A DNA stretch of 64,000 bases from Holacanthus passer (GCA_025331565.1 JAFREQ010000101.1:1178001-1242000); one strand, 5' to 3'. Positions 32,950 through 44,749 are shown, counted from the first letter of the stretch. The notes: a model not told the origin generated them from the sequence alone. Numbers and translations are program-made.

Positions 32950-33008
32950 TTGCAGTGATGTCATACTGGCCTCATCCTCTGACCCCTGTGTTTCTGTGAT
33001 ACTGGCAT
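32950..33008 (-). CDS. Internal exon A of the candidate gene (duplicate of exon B)
   Basis: 59 bp. Acceptor TTTCTGTATCCAG before 33008; donor CAA|GTAAGT after 32950, a near-perfect donor. Two bases of a split codon are followed by 19 codons, ASITETQGSEDEASMTSLQ, nearly identical to the start of exon B. Entry and exit phases equal those of exon B. Joining A directly to B would shift the frame and meet a stop within about 16 codons, whereas A to the terminal exon stays open. This suggests mutually exclusive use, or that one copy is not used. Confidence 0.45.
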
Positions 33009-33489
33009 CTGGATACAGAAAATAGTTTATACAAATATACAAGATGAATATAACAATTCAAACTATGAAGTAGCTGTCAGTAAATCTGGTTTTCTTCTTT
33101 ACATATTTTAGTATCTCTTAAAGATGAATGAGACTTTAAAGTTATTTCATATACATTTTCACACTTATAAAATATAGTGACTCCCCCTCATACAAAACCA
33201 GGCTAGCACCCACAACAGGCCAAAATCTCCTGAAGATAATCTCACACATTTCTATTGTGACAGATGGACAGCAACTATATTTTGAAATTCTATTAAAACA
33301 ACCAAAAATGTGAAAGCCCTACAGGTTGGGAGATAAGACATCTCCATTTCCCATTAGAATTGTCTCTGAGATCCCCTATTCGGGCTTTCACATATTTGGT
33401 TGCTATAATGGAATCTTTTCATTTCAAAATGTAGTTGCTGTATTTTAGACTTGCCATCTATCCCTCATGCCTCATGAGTAGGGTGAGGA
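33009..33489. other. Intron-like sequence next to exon A
   Basis: The first 80-100 bp repeats the sequence upstream of exon B (atacagaaaata...tgtcagtaaatctgg). The rest is AT-rich. I found no further exon of the candidate gene. Confidence 0.4.
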
Positions 33490-33650
33490 GAACAGGAACT
33501 TTCCTTCTTCCCTTTCCAACTATGGTTATCCACACAAACTCATACATGGTGGCTGATTGGACAGTGCGACCACACACACACACACAGCAATGGGGTTCAG
33601 TATCATGCCCAAGGACACTTTGACACATAGACTGCAGGGGCCATGTTTCA
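33490..33650 (-). repeat. Dispersed repeat family R2, copy C (inverted)
   Basis: The minus strand reads gtcaaagtgtccttgggcat gatactgaaccccattgctg and later tccaatcagccaccatgta. These match copies A and B. A (CA)n tract interrupts the middle. Confidence 0.6.
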
Positions 33651-34535
33651 AGTGAAAAAACAACAAATTAAGGCAAAATGTGAGCAGTTTATGGGCTACT
33701 GCCTACTGGCTGCTGCATCTGCATGTGCCACTGTCTCCATCGCCACCATGTCATGCATGCATGCTGTTTGATCTGTTTAATCTCACAGGTACAAGGGAAC
33801 ACATGGCAAACAAACATAGAAAACACTGCCACTTCTCAGGAAAAAAATAAAAATAAATCATGGACTTGAACATCAAAGATAAGGCAGTACAGCACAGTGC
33901 ACTTTGTAGTAAAGATGGGGATACAAGATTGTCTATTATAAATTATCAGGTCTCTATAAAGAAACTAAATCATTATTAGTTCATCAGCAGTGTGATACAA
34001 TAATTAATATCACTTTAAATGAATGTGCATGTTTTATAAAATAAAAGGTAAAAAAATGGATAGGTAAAAATGTTTGTTTGCAAATTATTTGTTTCTTCCT
34101 GGTGTCAAATGGGTTGTGAAATGTGTTGGTGAAAAGACATGTTTAGTTGAGAATGTTTATAGTAAGTTGCTTTGTTTTCTACTGTACTTTTACTTTCTAC
34201 TTTATCTCAGATTGTTAGTGTAGATATTTACAGTCCTAAATTTCAATTTAAAATGAAAATGCTTTCACTGTGGTGGGCAATAATGGGAGATACACAGTAC
34301 ATATTATCAGTCAAATTAATCAATTTATATATTGAAGACAGTTTTGTCTCATAGCCCATTAATTGTCAGGTTTTCTAAAATGCCAGTCATCTTTGACTGA
34401 CTCCATTAAAACAAGTACCTGCTGCCTGTGTATGAATATGCCCTGCACCTTAACATGAAGCTGTTGTCAGGTTTAGTCCATCAGGTTGCTGTCATTCTGG
34501 CTTTCTTGCTGTCCTTCAGCATTACAGGGTCTTTC
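33651..34535. other. Non-coding, nothing recognised
   Basis: AT-rich unique-looking sequence. No exon signals that form an open chain. Confidence 0.4.
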
Positions 34536-34672
34536 TCATGGGGCATCTTTCCACTTCAAGGGAATGTCATTCTTCATACAGTTGTGAGCTAATTTCCATA
34601 GAATACAGTCACGGATTTCTTTATTACCAAAACATAGCCTCTCCATTTCAATGGGAATGTGTGTGTGTAGCT
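34536..34672 (-). CDS. Possible terminal exon, unrecognised
   Basis: A strong acceptor on the minus strand (CAATTTTCTCTCTGCAG before 34672) precedes 44 open codons, LHTHIPIEMERLCFGNKEIR through WKDAP, ended by TGA at 34538-34536. A GTAAGT donor lies 101 bp upstream (34778-34773), after CATCAAA, and the split-codon phases agree. However, the upstream piece is open for only a few codons. No family recognised. It is compatible with an exon or with chance. Confidence 0.25.
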
Positions 34673-35040
34673 CTGCAGAGAGAAAATTGAATTCCCAACT
34701 TTGCTGCTTGATGCAGGAAGGCATGAATGTATAATTAGAGGCCTGTAGGCAACAGATAAGAAAAATAAAGACTTACTTTGATGTTCATCACAAATTATTT
34801 CATGCTTTCATTAAATGAATGTTTATGCTCCAATGCACACTCACACATGTTCACATGTGTAATGACAAAATACGCATTAATATGTGTCCCATATGGTGGC
34901 TGAGAGACCTCAATGCACTGCAACTTAAGGAAACACATGCAAACTGATGAAACACAGGCAAATTAAGAAAATGTCTTCATCTTCATTTCATTTAGGAAAT
35001 GTGCTGCACATACATACAACACAACTACAGATAAAATTAG
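34673..35040. other. Non-coding spacer
   Basis: Contains the possible donor at 34778-34773 mentioned for the preceding exon; otherwise nothing. Confidence 0.35.
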
Positions 35041-35376
35041 ATATACCCTTATTTGTCCCACAGTGGGGAAATTTACATTGCATAGCAGCAAAGAGGATAG
35101 AAGCAATTAGATAGTGATAAGCAATACATACGATAATTATTAACATTTTAAACAGGCTAAGATTTTTTTTTTTTTTTTTCCAAATTTACACAAGACTTAT
35201 TTACAAATATGCATGAGAATACGAAATATGTGACCAGTATATACACTATGGACAGGACGGAATTAAATATTAAATATCAAACATGAAATATTGCACACTG
35301 AATTGAATTAAATATTGCACAGTGAATGGAATCTAGAATAAATATACTGACATGTAATGGCATCGAAGTGTATGGT

Positions 35377-36480
35377 TTACTGGGAGCAGTGCTGGTTGTA
35401 CAGTCTGACAGCTGCAGGAAGGAAAGACCTGCGATATTGCTCCTTCACACACTTTGGGTGAAGCAGTCTATCGCTGAAGGAGCTCTCCAGAGCTGTTAAA
35501 GTGTTCTGAAGGGGGTGGGAGTCACTCTCCACCATGGACGACAGCTTAGCCATCATCCTCCTCTCTCCCACCACCTCCACTGGGTCCAGGGGGCAACCCA
35601 GTGCAGAGCTGGCCTTCTTGGTGAGTTTGTCCAGTCTCTTCCTGTCAGCAGCCGAAATGCTGCTGCCCCAGCAAGTTACTCCATAGAAAATGGCTGATGC
35701 CACAACAGAGTCATAGAAGGTCTTCAGGAGGCCCCTTGCACTCCAAAAGACCTCAGTCTCCTGAGCAGATAGAGTCTGCTCTGACCTTTCCTGTATATTG
35801 CATTGGTGTTATGAGTCCAGTCCAGTTTGTTGTTGAGGTGAACACCCAGGTACTTATAAGATGTCACCATCTCAGTGTCCATTCCCTGGATGTTCACTGG
35901 TGTTGGAGGGGAGTGAGTGCGCCTGTGGAAATCCTCCACCCTTTTGTTTTCCCCGCATTAATCTGGAGGCAGTTCCGCTGGCACCAGCCCACAAAGTCCT
36001 GTGTCAGTTCTCTGTATTCCCTGTCGTCTCCACCTGTGATGAGGCCGACGATGGATCATCAGAGAACTTCTGCAGGTGACAGGTTGGTGAGTTGTATGAA
36101 AAGTCTGCAATGTAGAGGGTGAAAAAGGACGGAGCCAAGACTGTTCCCTGCGGGGCCCCCGTACCGCAGACAACCATGTCGGACACACAGTCCCGTGTCC
36201 TCACATACTGTGGACGGTTGGTGAGGTAGTCCAGGACCCAGGATGTGAGGTGCAGGTCCACCCATGTGTTCTCCGGCTTGTCCCTCAGAAGTGCAGGCTG
36301 TATGGTGTTGAACGCACTGGAGAAATCAAAAAACATGATTCTCACAGTGCTCCCAGGTTTCTCCAGGTGAGAAAGGGCTCTGTGCCAGGTTGGTAGGCAA
36401 ACTGAAGTGGGTTCTGCAACTCTAAGATCATTTGGCAAAACAGTCTTACAGTTCGGCACAACACCATGGTTCACTTGCAA
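35377..36480 (-). pseudogene. LINE reverse transcriptase, active-site half
   Basis: The largest piece (36480-36004) carries RT motif A as FFDFSSAFNTI, motif B as GAPQGTVLAPSFFTLYIADF and motif C as KFSDD, so the catalytic Asp residues remain. A shifted frame (35939-35724) holds YKYLGVHLNNKLDWTHNT, the thumb, and RLYLLRRLRSFGV. A third (35703-35377) holds MASAIFYGVTCWGSSISAAD and the closing SFLPAAVRLYNQH. Two or more frameshifts separate them. Reverse transcription of its own RNA would have been its job; the copy cannot make a full protein. Confidence 0.85.
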
Positions 36481-36748
36481 AAGCAGTTCACTTATGCTTC
36501 AAAACTAAATTTCTTTCCCATATAAATAGTCAGTGCCCCCAAAATGCAAAGACCCTTCTCAATTGCTTTGGCTCGTTTCTTGAAACAGACCAGACGTTCT
36601 CAACACTCTTGGCGCTCTTGCCAAAATAACCTGAATGGTTCAGCACAACACCATGGTTCACCTGCAAAAGCTCATATCTCTCCCAAAACAGTTCACTCAG
36701 AAAACTAAATTCCTTTCCCATATAAATAGTCAGTGCCCCCAAAATGCA
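36432..36748. repeat. Direct repeat, two units of about 120 bp
   Basis: Unit 1 (36432-36549) and unit 2 (36619-36748) share acaacaccatggttcac and tttcccatataaatagtcag, then tgcccccaaaatgca. Unit 2 has about 12 extra bases in the middle. They lie where the LINE lacks its first RT blocks. Confidence 0.8.
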
Positions 36749-37223
36749 TTGTCCCTTTGGCATTGTGTAGCACTGCAGGTCAAAATGTTTAGATGTTTTT
36801 TCACTATGGCAGACGACCATTGAAATATCCCTCATGTCCAGCTCTCAGTCTTAGCCCAGTCCTTCATTGACAATGGTTTCTGTACTAGTTTTTTTTGTCT
36901 AGCTAATAGAATACAATTGTGTATAAAACTGAAAAAAATAGGATGTTACGGTAAGGGTAGCCTCCAAGGTTTGACATCACACATTGCACTCATACTGCCA
37001 AGGAAATTGTAACCATTATTATTCACACACATGAAGTAACTTCCATACATCAGAGTAAAAAGAAAACGTATACAGCATAATATACTGTAATATAAACACA
37101 GAAACAAAAAACACGGAAAATGATATGTAGCCTACAGCTGTAAATACAGCTGGAGTTTCACAACCAACACTTCTTCACTGGTCGCTGTCCTCACCCTCCC
37201 TATTCGTGGAATTATGTTCTTGA

Positions 37224-38390
37224 CTAATTTTGACAATTGAACAGACTCTTGTGCATGTGATGACTTATACAATGAAATGATGCTGACATGTTCATTAGTT
37301 TAGATGATGATGGTGTATGCTGGGGGGTGTGGGTGGGTGGGTTGCACTGATGAGTTGAGCAGTGTGAGGTGGCTGTGAGTAGAGAGTTGCAGGAGCAGAG
37401 GTGAGGGTGGAGCAGTCCACTTGAGGTGCTGTTGAACAATAAGTTCAGATCATTTGCCCACTTCTGGTGCCTTGCAGCCTGGGAGTCAGGCCCCTTGTGG
37501 CCAGAGATGGTTTTAAGGCCTCTCCAGACTCCGCTGTTGTTCTGCTGCAGCTGTTCCTCCATCTTCCTCCTGTAGCTGTTCTTCCCCTCTCTGATCTTCC
37601 TCCTCAGCTCCCTCTGCACAGCCTTCAGCTCCTCTTTATTTCCTGACTTACAGACCCTCTTCTTCTCCTTAAAGAGAGCCTTGATGTATGATTAATCCAG
37701 CGTACAGTACAGTCCTGGTGGGTACAGTGTTTTCCACACAAAAGTTGATATAGTCCATAATATAGTCAGTTACAATCATCCCTACGAGAGTCACAGAGTA
37801 CCTCCCACACCGTTGAGTTGAAACAGTCCTTGAGAGCCTCGTCAGCCTTGTTGAACCATCTCTTCACTGTGCGGGACACAGCTGGCTGCCTGTGTACCAG
37901 AGGTTTGTACACAGGCTGGAGATGAACCAGGTTGTGGTCTGATCTTCCCGGGGGAGGAAGGGGTGATGAGGCGTATGCCTCCTTGGTGTTGGCATAACAC
38001 AAGTCCAGTATTTTATATCAGTGTTAGCAGAGGGGGGAATATACGCAGCTATCGTGATAACATGCGAGAACTCCCGCGGCAGATAGTATGGCCTCATGCT
38101 AATGGCTAACAGTTCAATGTCCTTACAGCAGAGTTGCTCCTTAATAGTGATGTGCCCAGAGTTACACCATCCATCATTCACAAACACTGCCAGCCCTCCT
38201 CCTTTCCTCTTACCGCTCTCCTTCGTCCTGTCCACCCGCAGTAGTGTATATCCATCCAGTGTAGTGATCGTATCCGGGGTCCAGGGGGTCAGCCATGTTT
38301 CTGTAAACAACATGGTGCTGCACTCCTGGTACTCCCTCTGGTGTCGGGTCACTCATCCATTTTATTGGGGAGAGATCTTACATTCCCCAT
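37224..38390 (-). pseudogene. LINE apurinic endonuclease and linker
   Basis: 38352-37864 encodes MLFTETWLTPWTPDTITTLD, then GGGLAVFVNDGWC and DIELLAISMRPYYLPREFSH. A shifted frame (38002-37766) holds GRSDHNLVHLQPVYKPLV, including the S-D-H catalytic motif of the exonuclease-endonuclease-phosphatase fold. 37619-37224 holds the linker ELRRKIREGKNSYRRKMEEQ LQQNNSGVWRGLKTISGHK. This nuclease would nick the target DNA. A frameshift around 37960 separates the two endonuclease parts. Confidence 0.85.
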
Positions 38391-38700
38391 GACGATGGAC
38401 GGGAGGACAGGTCTGTATCTTCTCCTCCTGTCATGGCACTGGGCTCCGGCATGGCTCCCCCGTCTTGTCCTCATTAGCTCACAGGGAACTTCTGACCTCT
38501 TGTGGGGCACCAACAGCTGATCCATAATGTAAACAATAGGGCCTCAATTGCCAGCTCAAACACAGTCACTTTGATGGACATGTTGAACTGGGTATTCAGA
38601 AGCATAACCATGTGTAAAAGAATGTCAAAAGAATAAAAAAGACAAAACTAGAAAGAAAATAGATCAACAGTGAGTGAGAGCTGCTGTAACAGGCAACCAC

Positions 38701-40529
38701 TAGAGCGGTGCTATCTTTTACAATATATTAGCTGCAAAAACCACAATACAACACATTACAGAAAAATGATGCAACTTCAAAAAAGCAACAATGCAAGTGT
38801 TTCCAGAAACCACGCTACAAATTGTGATTCCTGACGTTACTGAGCTTGAGTCTGTGTATCATTTGTTGTATGTTTGTATGTTTGTAAAACTTTAGCATCT
38901 GATTCATCAATTTTGACAAATGACCTGTTGCATGCAGGTAATAATCTGATAGGCATTATTAGACCAGAAATATCCCAAGGTTAAGGTTATCCCAGGCAAC
39001 GCTTCTCAAGGCCTGCAACGAGGCTGAGGGTCAGAATCAAGAATCAGCAGCTGGTGAGATGAGCAGGAAGCCAGTGACAGGGCTGCAGTAATTGAAGCCA
39101 GTGATGGGGCTGCATGACCAGTGACTGGCAGGAGAGTTGGTCGAGCCAGGACAGGAACAGGAACAGGAGACTGCTGCAGCTGGCAGTGCTGATGGGGAAC
39201 CAGGACCAGATGTGGGTCGACATCTAGCTGTCACCCAAAGTGACTACGGTCTTAATTATTGTCAAGAGAGGTGAGACCTCTCAAGCTTAAACCACAAACA
39301 AGGGCCTTGGTGTAGCACAGACAGAATCACTAGGCTTCTTCATTAAATGACTTGAGAGACTAACTAACTGCCCAAATGGTGATGATATGATACACAGAGC
39401 AAATAACCATAAAATTATAAGAAATGATCACATCGCAAGTTGCATTTAACATGGTTGATTGTGTGAATGGATGATTTACAAATAAGATTTTGAATACATT
39501 TGATAATCAGTGTTTAATCACATGAATATAAGGAGGAATTTAATGATTCTTGAAACAATGGGAAAGGTACAAAAATGTAAAAAATGTAAAAAAAAAAAGA
39601 AAAAAAAAAGGGGGAAGTCATTCACGAGTTGTGTATGAGTGTATGAGCTGGACAGTAAGTGATATCATTTGGAAAGTCCTGAGGTGAAAAATGGGAAGTT
39701 GAGTGCTTTGTAGACGCACACACATTTACACACAAACTGGATAAAGTGACTGTAACACATACACAATAATACACAGAAAGTTCTAGAACCAACTATGTAA
39801 ATCATGTCAACGCTGTGTAGTATAAAAAGATGAGCGTTAGAGGTATAATTCCCATATAATCAGGTTTTTCAGAGATTTACAAAATTAAAAAATTTACACA
39901 TTATTAGCAAAATCAATGATTTTAATCATCATTATCTAATCATTGAAATTACTATTGTTATTCAAGTTATAAGCTTTGCTCTGCTTAATTCTGCAATAAT
40001 TGTAATTAAAGTTTAAATTATGGACATTGGCTTTATCAATTCTTGGACTGTGGCGGTATAGTGTCTTTATCATCTTATATAGTTCCAATAGGTTACTCTA
40101 GCCAATAAGATTAACAGACCCTTGGGATTTACTGCCAAATCTCTAAAATCTATCCTAGCACCCATACCAAATGCACAGATCAGTAAGAGGAGAGCTGCCA
40201 TTAACGAGCGTGGCCAGTGATAGCATCTGGCTCAAGGGGCAACTCAGCCAGGTGCTAAGCTGGAGCAAGCAGGGTAGACATCCGGATGAAGGCAGTTAGA
40301 AGCTAGGCGTGTCTGCTCGCCACCAGCTTAAATAGTTTTCAGAATCCCCAACTTGGTAATACTAGTAGGGCTGTGAACTCGGACCCTTTTAATGGAGAGC
40401 TGGTCCAGTACCTCCTGAAAAGGGGTAACCTGGGGATCTAACATTATTAAAACTTTAAGCCTCAATATATTCAAACAGTTGTCATGAAAGATGAAATTAG
40501 CAGAGACTCAAACTGCTTTTTTTTATATC
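38701..40529. other. Non-coding, possibly an unclassified dispersed repeat
   Basis: 39600-40480 contains phrases (gggggaagtcattcacgagt, ttaacgagcgtggccagtga, caaggggcaactcagccagg) that feel like an abundant teleost repeat, possibly retroelement-derived; I cannot name it and see no ends. 39037-39234 is a small Gly/Ser-type low-complexity patch. No gene. Confidence 0.3.
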
Positions 40530-40665
40530 TGCCCTTGAAGGGATTGACTCACTTTTGAAGCCAGCCTCAAGTGGCCATTCAAAGAAATGCAGTTTTTGGC
40601 CCTTCTGCTTTGTTTTCATTTTTCAGCCCCAGAGGTTGCCATTTGGTCTCTACAGATACAGACAC
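40530..40665 (+). repeat. Dispersed repeat family R1, 3' fragment
   Basis: ccagcctcaagtggccattc ... ttttcatttttcagcccc ... aggttgccatttgg. Same family and orientation as 17715-17812 and 55150-55450. Confidence 0.75.
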
Positions 40666-40794
40666 TACCACACTGCGGGTAATGAATGTGAGAATGATGA
40701 TTTTTTTTGTATGATGCTATATATTTCTTTTTTTTTTTTTTTAAATCCAAGATGAATTGCTTACACGTTTTTACACTTCTTGTAAATTTACTAA

Positions 40795-42690
40795 CTATTT
40801 ATCTATCTTTGTATACACCATGAAAGGTGCATGGAAGTTCAGGTGGCCCAAAACCGGTGGTTTTACCAGATGGAGTTTAAGGGTATCGAAAGCTGTTTGG
40901 CATGCTGGTGACCAAAGAAACCTTTCTCCCTTTTTCTTCAAGGCATTGAGCGGCTCAGCAATCAGAGAAAAGTTGGGACAAATTGATGATACCACCCTAC
41001 CATGTCCAGGAACCTCTGTAAGGCCTTCAAGTTGGTGAGTACCAGAAAGTTGGGATAGGCATCTGTGACTGTATTCTCATTCACTTTTCTGAAATCAAAA
41101 CAGAACCGCGGCTTGCTGACCTTCTGAGGAATCAGGATTACAGGTGGGGCCCAAGCAGAACAAGAAGGTTCAATGACGTTATCCTTGAGCATGTCATCAA
41201 TAAGTTCTTTCATCACCTTCTGGTTAGGAGGAGAGATCCGATATGGCTTCTGTCGAATGGGCAGGGGATTGGTGAGAAAGATCTGATGTTTCATTAGCTT
41301 TGTTCGTCCAACTTTTGTTGTACATACTTCTGCATTTTCATGTAACATTTTGTTTAATTGAGGTTTTAAGTGTTCATGCAGGTGAGACTCCTGGACTGCC
41401 TTCAGGATTAAGTCAATGTCCTCCAATGCAGTCTGTCCAGTGACCGATGGAGCTACCACCAAAAACAAAGCAACATAGTTGCTATTTTCCCCCTCCCCTA
41501 GCAGAGAGGAATCTGCACAGAATGAAAATCTTTTGTCCTCATTTCCATGGAACCAGTATGCTCTGCCCGTCCAAAAGTCCAAACCCAGCAGCGCAGGGAA
41601 TGCAAGGGTTTTGGGGTTCAATATCACCACAGTCACCAGCCAGATTTTATTTTGTAGGCTCAGTTTTGACACTGTTCCATACATGTTCGCTGAGCAGAGT
41701 ATATGTTGAACCTGTATCCACAACAGCCTTACCGCTCCAGTTTCTTACAGTTAGTGGCACGTCCAACTGTTGTGGCATGGCAGTGCTGTTGTTCCCTCCA
41801 GAGATGCCGAACTCCTGCTGACCCTGCACAAAGGAATGTGAGGTAATACATAATGGTAACTGTACTGTATGAGTTACAGTATTTACTGAAGAACGAGGTA
41901 TGTATGTTTAAACAAACATCCCACCAGTCTCTTGCTGTTCCATGAAGAACATTCCTCAAGGTAGCCATCAATTCTTCCTCCATAAGTGGATTTAAAGCCA
42001 GAAAATCATTTGCATTTCTCCAAATATAACAGGGGATCTAGCTCATCCTCCATTTTTCCCAAATGATGGAAACTGCAGCTTCACAGGGCATTTTCCCATC
42101 AACCGTCCCATGCCTCCAGGTTGGACAGGAGAATCCTGTGGTGATTGTAACACCCCTGCCCTATCTGCCACTACAGTGGACTGGAGCCACTGCCTCTGAG
42201 TCTCCTGCAACTGCACACTCTCTGGTGCTTTTTGGACAGGGATACTTGTAAGTGCAGATATGCTCAGTGTTTGTTTCATTGTCACCACTTCCTGAGACAT
42301 TGACTTCATATTTTGAGACAGTTTCCACATATCAGTATGTAGGTGGTCAACGGACTGCATGACCGGAGTCATGAACTCTTTCATGTCCTTTAACATTTCA
42401 GTACGATGATGTGTTAGTTGCCAGTTAAGGTTTGCTGCAAATTGATTCCATAGGAATGTTTGTTTGTTAGGATTGTTTGTCCAGGGTTTCAAACAATTGT
42501 TGAAATCGCTGCTCATAAGTTGCAGTGACATTCCCTAATAAGGTTGTCATGGTGTTTTCCAGCTCCTATTTGTGTGTGTTTTGTGTCTCCATGAGTATGT
42601 GAAATTTCTCCTCCAATGTTGCTTTAAGTGAATGCTGACTGAGAGGTGGATCCTCATTAATCTCATTTGTCCATACAGATGTTATTCTGT
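40795..42690 (-). pseudogene. Ty3/Gypsy gag-pol remnant
   Basis: Minus order. Gag: 42690-42043 is helical, with TMTTLLGNVTATYEQ then FMTPVMQSVDHLHTDMWKLS, followed by TLRNVLHGTARDWWDVC (about 41960). Protease: KAVVDTGSTYTLLSEHVW (41760-41680), with the D-T-G catalytic triad. RT start: IRQKPYRISPP, VIEPSCSAWAPPVILIPQK and RFCFDFRKVNENTVTDAYP. The frame then jumps to LKALQRFLDMVGWYHQFVP, so the palm with the Y-V-D-D site is deleted. A further frame (40995-40795) gives the RNase H approach, LNALKKKGERFLWSPACQ. RNase H proper and integrase are missing. Dead retroelement; multiple frameshifts. Confidence 0.85.
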
Positions 42691-42717
42691 CCCCTCCGTC
42701 CTTAAAGCTGAACTACG

Positions 42718-43302
42718 TGACAGATAGCTAAAGATGTCCTGGGCATTGGAAGGCTTGAATGAAGACTCAGATGTAGAAGTAAAGTTCAGGCTGTTTACTT
42801 GTTTGTCCTTATGTTACAGCTGTTTTACAATGTGATCCAGACACACTCTGTGAAACTAAAAATAGATACACACAAAGACATGCAATGCATTAAGTACAGT
42901 ATCAAACTGGAAAAATCTGTACCATAACACTTATTTCTATGTCGTTCGATCTGGTATTTAGCAAATGTCCTTTAAATGTATGAATGTCCTAACAAACAAC
43001 AAAATATATTCCCATACTTGTTCAAACATATCAAAGAAGTAATATAAACTTACAAACAAAGGTTCTCAGCGGCTCAACACAGGTGGATGCGAAGGATTGA
43101 GTTGGCAATGCTCTTCAGTGTATTCCTCAAAACAATATGGCTGATCTCAACCTCTAACCAAACCATGTGATCACACTGACCAGTAATGAAAGGACTGATT
43201 TTAGCTGCAGTTCTGTGTCTCACCACTAGGAGGTGTGGTGACTTCTTAACTTATAACTATCGCAGCTAGCTATCAACTAGCTATCAACAACTAGCTATCA
43301 CA
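42718..43302 (-). mobile_element. Candidate 5' LTR of the Gypsy remnant
   Basis: A 585-bp block between minus-strand TGTGATAGCTAG (43302) and TATCTGTCA (42718), lying directly upstream of gag. The ends are TG...CA with a related GATAGCTA phrase at both. The outer edge has three tandem CTAGCTATCA-type units. There is no second LTR, no target duplication can be tested, and no clear AATAAA is visible. Confidence 0.35.
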
Positions 43303-44749
43303 GATGTACATTTAGACTGATTAGCTGCTCCATCCTGAGATGTGATGTCCAGTGGAATGAGTGGCTGTGAAAGATCAGAGTTCCCACACAAATCCATGTA
43401 CAATAAAGAATAAGTGGTACATTTTACAGCAACTGGGCTGAGTTTTGTGGATTTTTTCCACTCCACTCCTAATATTTGAGTCCAATGAAAGAGTATTCAG
43501 TCCAGGGATGTCCTCCACATCCTCAAAATGGTGTCCCACAGTTGTATCCTCTGCTGAGGCCATTTCCACAGTGTAGGGTGAATGTGATGGGTGAATGTGT
43601 GAATGAAAATTGCGTTTCAGTTCCATCCATTAAAGTAAAAGTCCGCCCCAGTTTTCCCTCTCCCACAGTGCAGTCCAATCCAGTGTTTTTAATACAAGTC
43701 CAAGTACAGTCAAAGTCTGTTTCATACTGCAGATTTTCAACTCAAAACAAAACAGGAAATCCAAACACTTACAGAGCAGTTCAACAATGTAATAGTAAGA
43801 TATGTACAATATTTAAAGCCAGTGCTCACAATGCCATGGACCAGTCAGTCAGTTTAGTCAGTCCATCAGTAAATGTCGGGATTGCAGCGTTGGTCTGGAC
43901 TCCACTGACGCTGGTAACTCCAGGGAAACTCCAATAGGGATATATTCCAACTACTTGGATTCCACAGCGGATCCTGACAGCAAAAGAGGCTCCTTCTATA
44001 CTGAACGGCTTAAAAAACACAGACTTTGACACAAGATCAGATGCCGAGGTAAGTTGGCGTCCTCTTGCTCCACTAACCGGCCACTGGCGTCTCTGAGAGG
44101 TGCCTTCATACAGTTTCCTGGAGGTTGGGTTCAAACTGTGCGGGCTTTGTGGAAAGTTATGATTGGGTTAATGGGTACTTGTGGGTGGTAACTGAAACAA
44201 CCTGAAAAAAATGTGGGCGGTGATTATGTAGTTCTGACATCGGTAGCTACAACGTGCTGCCATTTAAAAAACTTGAAATTGTTTCAAAACAGTATCCCGA
44301 CTAAACTTTGACATATACCAGTCTATGATAAACGTCACCATATGTTCCTCTGATCATAGCCATTGTCAAAAGAAACCATAATTCTACTTAAGTTGAATTA
44401 TTGTATCATTATGCTTTTTTTTTTTTTTTTTTTTTAGATTAGGATTTCTTCATAATACAAACAAGAATAATGCAGTTGCGGCATACAGAAGACATTATGT
44501 CGGTCAGTATTCGTGGATGTGTGCTTTATAGGCTGCAACACACTCACCACATAACAATTAACCCAGACAAATACATGTATGATCACGGTGAGCTGGATGG
44601 GATAGCCCACAGGGACACAACTAATCCTCAGCTTTTCCATTTATCAGCTGTAGGCAGAGAGTGCTCTCTGTGTGGATCATGGCCCATCACATCTAACAAT
44701 GTTTGAAAGGCTGTCGACCTGTTTCCCGACAAAACAAACCCTTTCATTC
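43303..44749. other. Non-coding, nothing recognised
   Basis: Moderately GC-rich sequence without paired ends to about 44150, then AT-rich with a T-run at 44415-44435. Frames at 43375-43626 and 43476-43937 have no motif. Confidence 0.35.

Larger units (their letters stand above)
35041..38700 (-). mobile_element. Jockey-group LINE, long but damaged copy
   Basis: In minus order: 5' region (38700-38390), apurinic endonuclease (38352-37766), EN-RT linker (37690-37224), a replaced segment (about 37220-36490), RT palm and thumb (36480-35377), and a 3' UTR to about 35041 with ttgtcccacagtggggaaat and agcagcaaagaggatag. The same 3' UTR phrases recur at 48285-48460 as a second, 3'-only copy, which shows target-primed insertion with 5' truncation. 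The first RT blocks are missing and are replaced by the direct-repeat unit at 36432-36748. Confidence 0.8.

Noticed and set aside
39037..39234. Small Ser/Pro-rich minus frame as a secreted peptide
   Set aside because: Simple imperfect repeats (aggaacaggaacagga and similar) explain it; no signal peptide.
40962..41723. Intact Gypsy polymerase
   Set aside because: The frame is long but lacks the Y-V-D-D palm and most of RNase H and integrase.
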